Below are positions 36,402-45,025 of a stretch of DNA of 64,000 nt, in pieces (the first letter of the stretch is position 1; every line of letters starts with the position of its first letter). The position numbers were made by a program, and so were the translations under genes. Where the stretch lies: assembly GCF_014358075.1 (NCBI RefSeq), contig NZ_JACONT010000002.1:62001-126000 (forward strand), written 5' to 3'. Source of the stretch: Sphingomonas albertensis. Its GTDB lineage: Bacteria > Pseudomonadota > Alphaproteobacteria > Sphingomonadales > Sphingomonadaceae. The notes beneath the pieces are model-generated. The model was not told where the DNA came from, ran no database searches, and saw only the letters and a program-made list of their open reading frames with translations.

Positions 36402-38701
36402 CAGTTCGTCTCCGTCAGCTGCATCGATTCCACCGCGTAGATCGGTGACTCGAGCGACTGGGTAAATTGCAGGCAAAGGTCGGCGTCGCCCTTCCCCTCG
36501 GGAAGTTTGCCGCGGAACGTCATGCGATTGGGGCTGGTCGCCGGATCGGGCAGCGGGAAGGTCGCGGCGATCGTCCCCTTGCAGCCGCCCGCGCGCACGA
36601 CGAGTTCGCCGTAGGTCGTCACCGCATAATGCGGCACCAGCTTGCTCGCATCGTGCGCCAGCCCGTAATGCCGGGCGAGCCGCGCGACGTCGACGCTGAA
36701 GCCGCGCGCCACGTCGAGCGGCGCGGCCGGGTACATCGTGCACGAATCGAAGATGTTGATGTTGTACACCGGTGCCAGCGCGGTCGCCTCCGCGGTCAGC
36801 GGTACGCGCAGATTGAGCGATCCGCCCGGACACGCGACCATCTCCGAATTCGACCGGCGCAACAGCGCGGCACGGCTCGTCTCGAACAGTCGCGGCACCG
36901 CGGTCGGGCGCCCGTCGCCGGTAAAGGCGGCCGCGCGAGCGACCACGCCCGACTTGAGCGACAGCGGCGACCCATAGGCCTTCGACCGCGCGGTCGGCGC
37001 CGTGCCGTCGAGCGTGTAGCGGATCGTGCCATAGCCCGCCTGCGTCGCCAGCGTGACCGGCACCTTGCGCGCCCGCAGCGCATCGCCCCGCGTGCCCTGG
37101 ACCGCGAAGTCGACCGCGAACGCACTGTCCGCCGCCGCGATTCCGGCCCGCGCATACCGCCCCATCTGAGGCTCCAGCCGCGCGACGAAGCCCGCATAAT
37201 CCTGCGTGCTCTTCGGCGACCATGTCCGCTCGGCCAGCGCCGACAGCCGCGGGAACGTCGCGTGCTGCAGCTGTTCGGGCGTCACGAAATATTCGCTGAA
37301 CGCGTTGATCTGTGCGCCCATCACATGCTGCGCCTTGTCGGGCGCAAGGCCCTTCGGCTCGGGCTCGTATTTGTAGAGATCGGCAAGCGTGACGATCGCA
37401 TCGCCGCCCGAGATCCGCCCCGCCGGCTCGTCGCTCCGATTGCTCTGCAGGCTGTCGAGATACAGCGTGGGCGCGGGGCTGAGCACCACGTCATGGCCCT
37501 GATTGGCGGCCTCGACCGCGCCCTTCTCGCCACGCCACGACATCACCGACGCCGACGGCGGCAAACCGCCCTCCAGGATCTCGTCCCAGCCGATCATGCG
37601 GCGGCCGTGCTTCGCTAGATACTCGCCGAGCTGGTCGATCATCCAGCTCTGCATCTGCATCTCGGTCTTCAGCCCGAGCGCCTTCATCTTGGCCTGCACC
37701 GCGGGCGACCGCTCCCACTGGTCCTTCACCGCCTCGTCACCACCGAGATGGATGAACTGCGACGGAAACACGTCCATCAGCTCGTCGAGGACATGCTTGA
37801 TGAAGGTCATGCTGCGATCTTCGGGGCTGAACAGCCACGGGTTCACGCCCCAGTCGTGGCTGACCGCGGGGCGATCGCCGAGTACGCCGACCTCCGCCGG
37901 ATAGGACGCCACCGCCGCCTGCGCATGACCCGGCAGGTCGATCTCCGGGACCACCGTGATCGCGCGATCCTTCGCATAGGCGACCAGCGCCTTCAGCTCG
38001 GCCTGCGTGTAGAAGCCACCGACCTTGGGCCCCGGCGCACCACCGCTCGACGGTGGCGTCCGCCAGGCGCCGATCCGCGTCAGATCGGGATAGCGCTTGA
38101 TCTCCATCCGCCAGCCCTGATCGTCGGTCAGGTGCAGATGCAGCACGTTCATCTTCTGCGCCGCGAGCTGATCGACCATGGCGTACAAAGTCGGGATCGG
38201 CACGAAATGCCGCGCCGGATCGATCATGAGGCCCCGCCATTTGAAGCGCGGCGCATCGCGGATCGTCATCGCCGCCAGCGTGACCGGCTTGCCGATCGCC
38301 GCATCGGGGCTGAGCAACTGCGCCAGCGTCATCGCGCCGTGGACGAAGCCGGCATCGCCGCTCGCCGCGATCGTTACGCCGTTCGTGTCGACGGTCAGCA
38401 CATAGGCTTCGTCGCCCGCAACGCCTGCATCCCGCACGAACCGGATCGGCCCAGTGCCCGCGTCGCCCGCCAGCGTCAGGCCGCGCACGACCTTCACCTG
38501 CTGCACCAGCAACCGCGCCGCCGTCTTCGCTCCCGCGTCCCCAGCGACGATCCCCGCCCCTTCGCCGATCGTCAGCGTGCCGGTCCCGGCTTCGACCGAG
38601 GCCGGCGCAGGAATCAATGGGGCGATCAGCTGGGGCCCCTCGGCCAGCGCTGCGGTGGAGGTCATCAACAGCGCGAATGCGAGCGGGCGGAAACGGATCA
38701 T
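36401..38701 (-). CDS. GH20 beta-N-acetylhexosaminidase
   Basis: A 766-residue exo-hexosaminidase with Sec signal MIRFRPLAFALLMTSTAALA. An N-terminal GH20b domain is followed by the barrel. The substrate-assisted catalytic pair is D322-E323 in HLGGDEAVKDQW; the motif HLHLTDDQGWRMEIKRYPDL lies at about residue 190. After the barrel come a chitobiase-like C-terminal domain (TIRYTLDGTAPTARS, about 560) and a further beta-rich region of about 150 residues. It would release terminal GlcNAc from N-glycan antennae, feeding the nag/PTS genes nearby. Confidence 0.94.
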   Translation of the reverse strand: MIRFRPLAFALLMTSTAALAEGPQLIAPLIPAPASVEAGTGTLTIGEGAGIVAGDAGAKTAARLLVQQVKVVRGLTLAGDAGTGPIRFVRDAGVAGDEAYVLTVDTNGVTIAASGDAGFVHGAMTLAQLLSPDAAIGKPVTLAAMTIRDAPRFKWRGLMIDPARHFVPIPTLYAMVDQLAAQKMNVLHLHLTDDQGWRMEIKRYPDLTRIGAWRTPPSSGGAPGPKVGGFYTQAELKALVAYAKDRAITVVPEIDLPGHAQAAVASYPAEVGVLGDRPAVSHDWGVNPWLFSPEDRSMTFIKHVLDELMDVFPSQFIHLGGDEAVKDQWERSPAVQAKMKALGLKTEMQMQSWMIDQLGEYLAKHGRRMIGWDEILEGGLPPSASVMSWRGEKGAVEAANQGHDVVLSPAPTLYLDSLQSNRSDEPAGRISGGDAIVTLADLYKYEPEPKGLAPDKAQHVMGAQINAFSEYFVTPEQLQHATFPRLSALAERTWSPKSTQDYAGFVARLEPQMGRYARAGIAAADSAFAVDFAVQGTRGDALRARKVPVTLATQAGYGTIRYTLDGTAPTARSKAYGSPLSLKSGVVARAAAFTGDGRPTAVPRLFETSRAALLRRSNSEMVACPGGSLNLRVPLTAEATALAPVYNINIFDSCTMYPAAPLDVARGFSVDVARLARHYGLAHDASKLVPHYAVTTYGELVVRAGGCKGTIAATFPLPDPATSPNRMTFRGKLPEGKGDADLCLQFTQSLESPIYAVESMQLTETN

Positions 38702-40899
38702 GAAGGAGCCTTCGGCAATTGCGCAGGATCGGGCGGATAGGCAGCCGACCCCGCCTTGAACGGTTCATAGTCGCGGACGACGCCGCCGGCGCGTGCGCCC
38801 TCCGCGGTCAGGATATCGACCGTCACCGTGACGGGCGAAAGACGCCCCGCCCACGACGCGGAAACCTTCGCCGTGCCACCCGGCGCGATCACCGGCAGCG
38901 CCTCCTCACCCTCGCCGAGCAGCACGCGATCGCCGCCCATCGCGCGCCAGTGGAGGCGCGCACCGATCAGCGGATAGGACGGCAACGCATCCTTTGCCGG
39001 TCCGGCGACGGTCGCGGTAAAGCCGGTCGGGATTTCCCCCGCCATCGTCAGGTCGACGGTCGCCGACACCGCGCGATTGGCGGCTTCCCACGCGAAATAG
39101 CTCGGCCGGCGCTGGCGATCGGGATCGACCAGTCCGTGATCGACATAGCCGTCCGCAAGCCCCGCGAAGAGGTTCTTGTTCGAGCGGTAATCCGAATAGC
39201 TCCAGAAGATCGCACCACCGACCCAGAGCCGCGTCGCGAACGCCGCGAGCTGGTCCTTGAGGTTTTCGGTACGCGCCACGTCGGCGCTCGCGCTGTCCTT
39301 CGAGAACGGTCCGGGCCAGCCGAATTCGGAGATCACCAGCATTCGGTCGGGATAGGCTTTGCCGAACGCGTCGAGCCACGGACCGACGCCCGACGCCGCG
39401 CCGCTCCAGGTGCCGAAATAGGCGTTGGCCATCACGAAATCGGCCTCGACCAAAGCCGGCACGCGAACCGGCCGGATCGCGATCTCGGAATCGGCGAAGG
39501 TCACGAACCGGCCGGGATCGATCGCGTTGATATGCGCCTTCATCGCCTTCACGAACGCGAGCCCCTGCGGCGTCGCGGCCTCGCTCTCGTTCATGATGCT
39601 CCAGGCGAGCACGCTCGGATGATTGCCGCTCTCGGCGATCATCTCGGCCATCATCCCCTTGGCGCGGACCAGCAGCCGCGGGTCGCCCAACTGCGCCGCG
39701 GTCATCTGCCAGATCGGGATTTCGGGGATCAGCAGCATCCCTGCGCGGTCGGCGGCATCGAACACGCTCTGCGGCTGCGGATAATGCACCGGCCGCGTCA
39801 GCGTGACGTGCAACGCGGCGAGATCGCGCATGTCGTGCAGGATCGTCCCGCGCGTTTCAGCGGCACCCTCCCACGGTGAATCCTCGTGCCGCGTCACGCC
39901 GGTGAGGCGCACCGCGACGTCGTTGACGTACAGCCGCCGGTCACGGAGCGCGAGCGTGCGCAGGCCGATTGTATCCTCGTGCCGGTCGAGCACCACACCC
40001 TTCTCGTCGCGCAGTTCGGCGACGATCCGGTACAGCTTCCCCGCACCGATCTGCCACAGTTGCGGCTTGGCGATCGTCAGCGCAGCGTCGGGCGTCGCCG
40101 CCGAAGACGCGGCCACCGCCACGCTCCTGGACGCCCGCGCAACCTCGCGGCCGTCCGGGTCGATCGCGATCGTCGTCAGTCCGTAGGTATGCGTCTTCGC
40201 GTCGACATTCTCGATCGCGACACCGCTGGTGACGGTCGCGCTATCGGCGCGCAAAACCTGGCGGATCCGCTGGCGGCGGATCAGCCCGCCCTCGGCGATC
40301 CGCAGCGACACGTCGCGCGTGATCCCGCCGCTATGCCACCAGTCGTACCAGACGTTCCCCGAACCCTGGAGACGCATCGCATAGCCGGGAATCGTCGCAA
40401 ACCCCGGCCGATCGTCGGCAGACACGACGATCCGGTTCGCGCCCGGCTTCAACACCTTCGAGACGTCGATATCGAACGCGGTATGCCCGCCCTCGTGGGT
40501 ACCGACGAGCGTCCCGTTCACCCACACCCGCGCGGCGTAGAACACCGCGTCGAAATGCAGTTCGAGATGCTTGCCGACGATCGCCTCGGGCACCACCAGC
40601 GTCCGCGCATACCAGCCGACGCCCTCGGCGCCCGCACCGCGCGACAGCGGCCAGCTATGCGGAACAACGACGCTTTCGGCTCCCGCCGGATCGGCTTTCA
40701 GCCACGCTGGATTCAACGACGCCGGGTCGGCCGGCGCATCCTTCGCGAGCCAGAAACTCCACCCCGCATCGAGGTCGATCCGCTCCGCCGCGGCGGGCAG
40801 CGGCACCAATAGCGGCATCAGCATCAAGACGGCCGAGGCGAACCCGGCACCCCACTGCCCGATCCGCTGCAACCCTGTCCTGATCCGTCCCGATATCAT
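38698..40899 (-). CDS. GH2 beta-galactosidase-like glycoside hydrolase
   Basis: A 733-residue GH2 enzyme with an N-terminal export signal (hydrophobic run about residues 17-37, ending PAAAE). The sugar-binding domain, immunoglobulin-like domain and barrel follow in order. Acid/base is E438 (SIMNESE) and nucleophile E525 (VISEFGWPG). It lacks the WGGGYY motif of the two mannosidases, so it is of beta-galactosidase or beta-glucuronidase type. In a plant N-glycan setting a galactosidase acting on Lewis-a type antennae is a reasonable inference. It is the first gene of the hydrolase operon and overlaps GH20 by ATGA. Confidence 0.88.
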   Translation of the reverse strand: MISGRIRTGLQRIGQWGAGFASAVLMLMPLLVPLPAAAERIDLDAGWSFWLAKDAPADPASLNPAWLKADPAGAESVVVPHSWPLSRGAGAEGVGWYARTLVVPEAIVGKHLELHFDAVFYAARVWVNGTLVGTHEGGHTAFDIDVSKVLKPGANRIVVSADDRPGFATIPGYAMRLQGSGNVWYDWWHSGGITRDVSLRIAEGGLIRRQRIRQVLRADSATVTSGVAIENVDAKTHTYGLTTIAIDPDGREVARASRSVAVAASSAATPDAALTIAKPQLWQIGAGKLYRIVAELRDEKGVVLDRHEDTIGLRTLALRDRRLYVNDVAVRLTGVTRHEDSPWEGAAETRGTILHDMRDLAALHVTLTRPVHYPQPQSVFDAADRAGMLLIPEIPIWQMTAAQLGDPRLLVRAKGMMAEMIAESGNHPSVLAWSIMNESEAATPQGLAFVKAMKAHINAIDPGRFVTFADSEIAIRPVRVPALVEADFVMANAYFGTWSGAASGVGPWLDAFGKAYPDRMLVISEFGWPGPFSKDSASADVARTENLKDQLAAFATRLWVGGAIFWSYSDYRSNKNLFAGLADGYVDHGLVDPDRQRRPSYFAWEAANRAVSATVDLTMAGEIPTGFTATVAGPAKDALPSYPLIGARLHWRAMGGDRVLLGEGEEALPVIAPGGTAKVSASWAGRLSPVTVTVDILTAEGARAGGVVRDYEPFKAGSAAYPPDPAQLPKAPS

Positions 40900-40953
40900 G
40901 CGTGGCGGTGTGCTTCCGTCAAAGAGGGCGCCAACGAGGGCGCCGAAGAGGAA

Positions 40954-40975
40954 GGCGCGCCGGGCCCGGCGCGCC
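40954..40975 (-). terminator. Hairpin between receptor gene and hydrolase operon
   Basis: A perfect 22-base palindrome (GGCGCGCC GGGCCC GGCGCGCC) begins 7 bases after the stop of the TonB-dependent receptor and is followed on the minus strand by TTCCTCTTC. It may be an intrinsic terminator or attenuator. Only 83 bases separate the receptor stop from the first hydrolase start, so it lies where differential expression would be set. Confidence 0.6.
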
Positions 40976-40982
40976 CCGTGGT

Positions 40983-43790
40983 TTACATCCTGAACGATAC
41001 CGACGCGACGAACGTGCGGCCGTTCTTGTAGAACGCCGTCGGCCGATCGCGCGTGCCGCTATACTGGGTGTAGGTCGAGTCGAGCAGGTTCTGCGCGTTG
41101 ACCGTCAGCGTGACCGCCTTGGTCAGGTTGAAGCCGGCCGAGAAATCGAGCTGGCTGTAGGGCGCGACCATGTCGATCGAGTTCAGGCGGCCGATCGCGC
41201 GGAAATACGACGACCGGTAGTTATAGCTCAGGCGCGCCTGGAACGGCCCGTTCTCGTAATACGGGATCACGTTGACGGTGTGCTTCGACAGATAGGGCAG
41301 GTTCAGCCCCTCGTCGGTCGAGCTCTCGGCGTAGGAGTAGTTCGCCTGCAGGCCGAAGCCGTGCCAGATCTCACCCTGTGCCGACACCAGCGCACCGTTC
41401 ACGTTCGCGTTGCCGCCGTTGAGCGGCTGCGACACGAGATAGGATGCGTTGCTCTGCGTCAGCTCGTTGAAGAACGTCTGGCGGCTGAGGCCGTTGAGGA
41501 TGTAGTCCTTCACCTCGCGACGGAACAGTTCGAGCGACAACAGCGTCCCCTCGCGCGGATAATATTCCGCCGACAGTTCGTAGTTGGTCGACTGGTACGG
41601 CTTCAGGTTCGGATTGCCGCCGCTCGCATCCAGCGTGATGTCGTTGCGACCGACCGATCCGCCGAGCTGTTCGTAACGCGGGCGCGCGATCACCTTGGCG
41701 ACGCTGCCGCGGAAGATCAGATGCGTACCCGCTTCGTAAGCGACGTTCAGGCTAGGCAGGAACTTCAGATAGTCGTTCTCGACCTGCTGCGGCACGATCG
41801 TCGGCAGGCTGCCGTCGGTGCCGGAGACCTGGTTGGCATAGTTCGACACGTTCTTGGTATAGACTAGGCGCCCACCGATGTTGCCGCGGAAGCCGCTCTG
41901 GTCGAAGTTCAGCTGGACGTAGTTCGCCGCGACCGTCTCGTCGACGATGTACGACGCGGTCGGCTTAGCGACAGGGATGTTGATCGAGTTCGCCAGGATG
42001 TCGATCACGGTCTGCTGCGACAGGTTGATGTACTTGGTCGCGTTGCCGGTGCCGCCAGTGCCATCGAACGTGCCGTTCGGCGTCGTCATCGTGTCGACGC
42101 CCAGGCTCGCCAGCGTGTAGTTCGAGGTCGAGTAGTTATTGAAGCCGCTCGCGTTCAGGCGATTGCGGTGATCGGTGAACTTGCCGCCGATGCGGATTTC
42201 CTTGAACGGCCCCGCCTCGAACGGAATGACCGCGTCATAGCCCGCGTAGTAATCGCGATCGATCGTCTTGGAGAAATCGATGCCGCCCGCGCGCGCCGCA
42301 TTCAGCTGCGTGCCGTTGACGATGACGGGGGCGCCGTCGATCGTCTGGAGCTGCGGGCTGTTGCTGCGACGATAGTTGGCAGGATTGGTCAGGTCGCCAA
42401 CGTAATCGACGTTCGCGCTGTCCGAGGTGAAGCCGTAGCTGTACGGAAGGTCGGTCCGCACATCGAGCAGATATTCGGGATTGCGCCCGCCGATCGCCTT
42501 GCTCCAGCCGCCGGTCGCCGACACGGTCGAACCGCCGGGACCTTCCCACTCGGCAACGAAGTTGAGGTTGTCGGTCGTCAGCTTGGTCTTGCGGATCAGC
42601 AGATCGAGCTGCGCACTCTGGCTGTTCGCCGAGGCCGCGCCGAAGCTGGCATTGGTGACGACGCCGTTCGCAACCGTCGCCGACTGGAGAACGTCGCCGC
42701 TCCACGCGCCGGGGATGACGTACATCGACTGGCTGCTGTTGTTGTAGTTGCCGTCGATGTGCAGGCCGTTGAGCGTCAGCGTGATGTCGTCGGTCGGCTT
42801 GGCCTGGACCGTGCCGACATAGCTGATGCGCTTACGCTGCTGCGTGAAATACGCGTAGTTGATGCCGAACGGCGACACCGCATTGGCAAGATCCTGGCGC
42901 GTGCCGCCGGTGATCGTCGCATTCGGGTTCTTCAGGACAGGCTGTCCGCCCGCGTCGAGCACCAGCGCGTTGTTCGCATCCTTCTGGAAGAAGCGGTCGC
43001 CGGCATTCTCGAAGCCGAAGAATTCCACGCCGGCGCGGGTCAGGCTCTGCTTGTCGTAGGTGACCGCGCCCAGCACGCCGAACGTGCCGCCTTCGTTGTG
43101 CCAGCTGTACAGGCCCGACGCGCGGACGTTACCCTTGTCGGCGCGGTCGTTGTACGAATAGCCGCCCGACGCGAAGATCGAGTTGGCCGGCGTGTCGAGC
43201 GGACGGCGCGTGCGGACGATGACCGTGCCGCCGATGCTGCCTTCCTCGATGCGCGGCTCGGGCGACTTGTAGACTTCGAGGCGCTCGACGAGTTCGGGTG
43301 CGAGCAGCGAATAGTTGAAGGTGCGGCTGGTCGGATCGTTGTCGTTGCCGCCCCAGTCGGCCGAGGCGACCGCGTGGCCGTCGAGCAGCATGCGGTTGAG
43401 CGCCGGGTCGGTACCGTGGATCGCGACCTTCTCGCCCTCGCCGAAGCGACGATCGATGCTGACGCCGGGAACATGCGAGAGGGATTCGGCGACGTTGCGG
43501 TCGGGGAACTTGCCGATCGCCTCCGCACTGATGACGTCGACGATCGCGTTGGCCTGACGCTTAACCGCAATCGCGCTCCGCAAACTCCCGCGAATCCCGG
43601 TGACGACGATGTCTTCACCTGTTTCGTCGGCGACGGGAGCGGTCGGCGTTGCAGCTTGCGGTGCTGCGGCGGCCGATGGCGTAGCGACGGGGTCTGCCGA
43701 CGGCGTGACGACCTGCGCGAACGCGCTTGGCGTTACGGCGACGAGGACGACTGCGCTCGAAGCCAACAAAATCTGCTTACGGAAATTCAT
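40983..43790 (-). CDS. TonB-dependent receptor (carbohydrate type)
   Basis: A 935-residue outer-membrane receptor. Signal peptide (about 1-25, ending AFAQ), a low-complexity Ala/Pro/Thr stretch, then the TonB-box-like EDIVVTGIRGSLRSAI and plug domain (about 60-170, with GKFPDRNVAESLSHVPGVSI), then a 22-strand type barrel ending in FRM. This is the TonB-Xanth-Caul type group used for oligosaccharides in Sphingomonas, Caulobacter and Xanthomonas. The start is the ATG at the signal peptide, 12 codons inside the open frame. Divergent from cutC; the shared 370-base gap carries repeated TTGGT half-sites. It is the likely importer of glycan fragments into the periplasm. Confidence 0.93.
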   Translation of the reverse strand: MNFRKQILLASSAVVLVAVTPSAFAQVVTPSADPVATPSAAAAPQAATPTAPVADETGEDIVVTGIRGSLRSAIAVKRQANAIVDVISAEAIGKFPDRNVAESLSHVPGVSIDRRFGEGEKVAIHGTDPALNRMLLDGHAVASADWGGNDNDPTSRTFNYSLLAPELVERLEVYKSPEPRIEEGSIGGTVIVRTRRPLDTPANSIFASGGYSYNDRADKGNVRASGLYSWHNEGGTFGVLGAVTYDKQSLTRAGVEFFGFENAGDRFFQKDANNALVLDAGGQPVLKNPNATITGGTRQDLANAVSPFGINYAYFTQQRKRISYVGTVQAKPTDDITLTLNGLHIDGNYNNSSQSMYVIPGAWSGDVLQSATVANGVVTNASFGAASANSQSAQLDLLIRKTKLTTDNLNFVAEWEGPGGSTVSATGGWSKAIGGRNPEYLLDVRTDLPYSYGFTSDSANVDYVGDLTNPANYRRSNSPQLQTIDGAPVIVNGTQLNAARAGGIDFSKTIDRDYYAGYDAVIPFEAGPFKEIRIGGKFTDHRNRLNASGFNNYSTSNYTLASLGVDTMTTPNGTFDGTGGTGNATKYINLSQQTVIDILANSINIPVAKPTASYIVDETVAANYVQLNFDQSGFRGNIGGRLVYTKNVSNYANQVSGTDGSLPTIVPQQVENDYLKFLPSLNVAYEAGTHLIFRGSVAKVIARPRYEQLGGSVGRNDITLDASGGNPNLKPYQSTNYELSAEYYPREGTLLSLELFRREVKDYILNGLSRQTFFNELTQSNASYLVSQPLNGGNANVNGALVSAQGEIWHGFGLQANYSYAESSTDEGLNLPYLSKHTVNVIPYYENGPFQARLSYNYRSSYFRAIGRLNSIDMVAPYSQLDFSAGFNLTKAVTLTVNAQNLLDSTYTQYSGTRDRPTAFYKNGRTFVASVSFRM

Positions 43791-43862
43791 TGTCAAAGCC
43801 CCTTCCCTTTGGCGCTGCAGCGCCACCCTGACGCACGCCGCGCCCCTTTGATCACCCGCCGC

Positions 43863-43958
43863 TTGGTACTGTTTTGGTTACTATGTGAGCGACTTGGCAG
43901 GACAACCGTATAACCAATTCGCTTGCGGAATCCATCGGAAATTACAATTTGGTTACCA
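43863..43958. promoter_or_regulatory. Cluster of TTGGT half-sites, candidate GntR operators
   Basis: In the gap between the receptor and cutC, TTGGTACT (43863) and TTGGTTACT (43874) are 11 bases apart, one helical turn. AACCAA lies at 43912-43917 and the palindrome TGGTTACCA at 43950-43958. Related ATACCA occurrences lie at 44066 and 44943. The GntR/UTRA gene nearby is the obvious candidate binder. The rest of the gap 43791-44161 shows no gene. Confidence 0.4.
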
Positions 43959-44128
43959 TCGGATGCGAGGCCGAATGACAGGACTTCCTGATGTATCTCA
44001 GCACCTTAGCGGCCCATTACGCCGAAAATGGCCCTTAATTCTCTTGTCGACGCTCCAGGCCGCTAATACCATTTCTTGCCGACCCCGGTGCTTTTGGGGA
44101 TTGAAGCACGTGATTCGATCGGCCAAAC

Positions 44129-44141
44129 GTAATAATATTAC
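44129..44141. promoter_or_regulatory. AT-rich palindrome upstream of cutC
   Basis: GTAATA-A-TATTAC is a perfect 6-base inverted repeat with one central base, 20 bases before the cutC start, in otherwise GC-rich DNA. It could be a promoter -10 region or an operator. Confidence 0.3.
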
Positions 44142-44161
44142 TGTTCGCTGAAGGCCGCCTG

Positions 44162-44938
44162 ATGACCCTCGAAATCTGTGTCGACGATATCGCGGGGCTC
44201 GACGCAGCCGTCGCGGGCGGCGGCGACCGGATCGAGTTGTGCGCCGCCCTGGCGCTCGGTGGGCTGACCCCCTCGCCCTCGCTGATCGCCGCCGCGACGA
44301 CCATCCCGATCCCCGTCCATCTGCTCGCCAGACCCCGCGAAGGTGGCTTCCACTATACCGCGCGCGAGGCGGCCATGATCGCCGCGGACATCACCGCCGC
44401 CAGCGACTCAGGCCTGGCCGGCGTCGTGATCGGCGCGAGCCGCAAGGATCATAGCCTCGACACCGACCTACTCGCGGAGCTTGTCGCGCATGGCCGCACC
44501 TTGGGCAGGGCACGTGGTACGCCATTGTCGCTGACCCTGCACCGCGCGATCGACCTGTGTGACGACATGCCGGCCGCCCTCGACGCCGCGATCGCGCTCG
44601 GGTTCGATCGCGTCCTGACGTCCGGTGGCCAACCCAAGGCGATCGACGGGCTTGCCATGCTGGCCACGCTGCATCGTCGCGCCGCTGGCCGCATCGTCAT
44701 TCTCGCCGGCAGCGGCGTTGATGCCGACAACGTCTCCGAAATCCTCGCGACGGGCATCGGCGAAGTGCATGCGTCCTGCGGCAGTCTCGTCGTGTCCAGC
44801 GACGAGGACGGCACGTCGGCAACGGCTGCGCGGGAGCGCCAATTCGGCTTTGCTCCGGCCGCGCGCCGCCATACCGATGTGACGCGCGTACGAAATCTCA
44901 AGGCCGTACTTTGCAACACAGTCGGTCAAGTCGCTTGA
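44162..44938 (+). CDS. cutC: CutC family protein
   Basis: A 258-residue TIM-barrel protein of the CutC family. Matches are DRIELCAALALGGLTPS (about residues 22-38), LLARPREGGFHYT (about 54-66), GVVIGA, LTLHRAIDL (about 122-130), and DRVLTSGGQPKAIDG (about 148-162). CutC is named for a proposed role in copper homeostasis that is not firmly established. Here it is the first gene of a divergent block with nag genes, 87 bases before the GntR regulator, which hints at a role in sugar metabolism (inference). No copper-related gene is nearby. Confidence 0.9.
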   Translation: MTLEICVDDIAGLDAAVAGGGDRIELCAALALGGLTPSPSLIAAATTIPIPVHLLARPREGGFHYTAREAAMIAADITAASDSGLAGVVIGASRKDHSLDTDLLAELVAHGRTLGRARGTPLSLTLHRAIDLCDDMPAALDAAIALGFDRVLTSGGQPKAIDGLAMLATLHRRAAGRIVILAGSGVDADNVSEILATGIGEVHASCGSLVVSSDEDGTSATAARERQFGFAPAARRHTDVTRVRNLKAVLCNTVGQVA

Positions 44939-45025
44939 ACAATACCAATACATAACGTATCCAAGATCGGTTGCCGGGTCATTCTCGTTTCGAGGCCCGC
45001 TCCGGCATCATCGAAAGTCGCCTTC

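Noticed and set aside
44040..44070. Sigma-70-like TTGTCG...TAATAC promoter before cutC
   Set aside because: Spacer of only 14 bases is too short to call with confidence.
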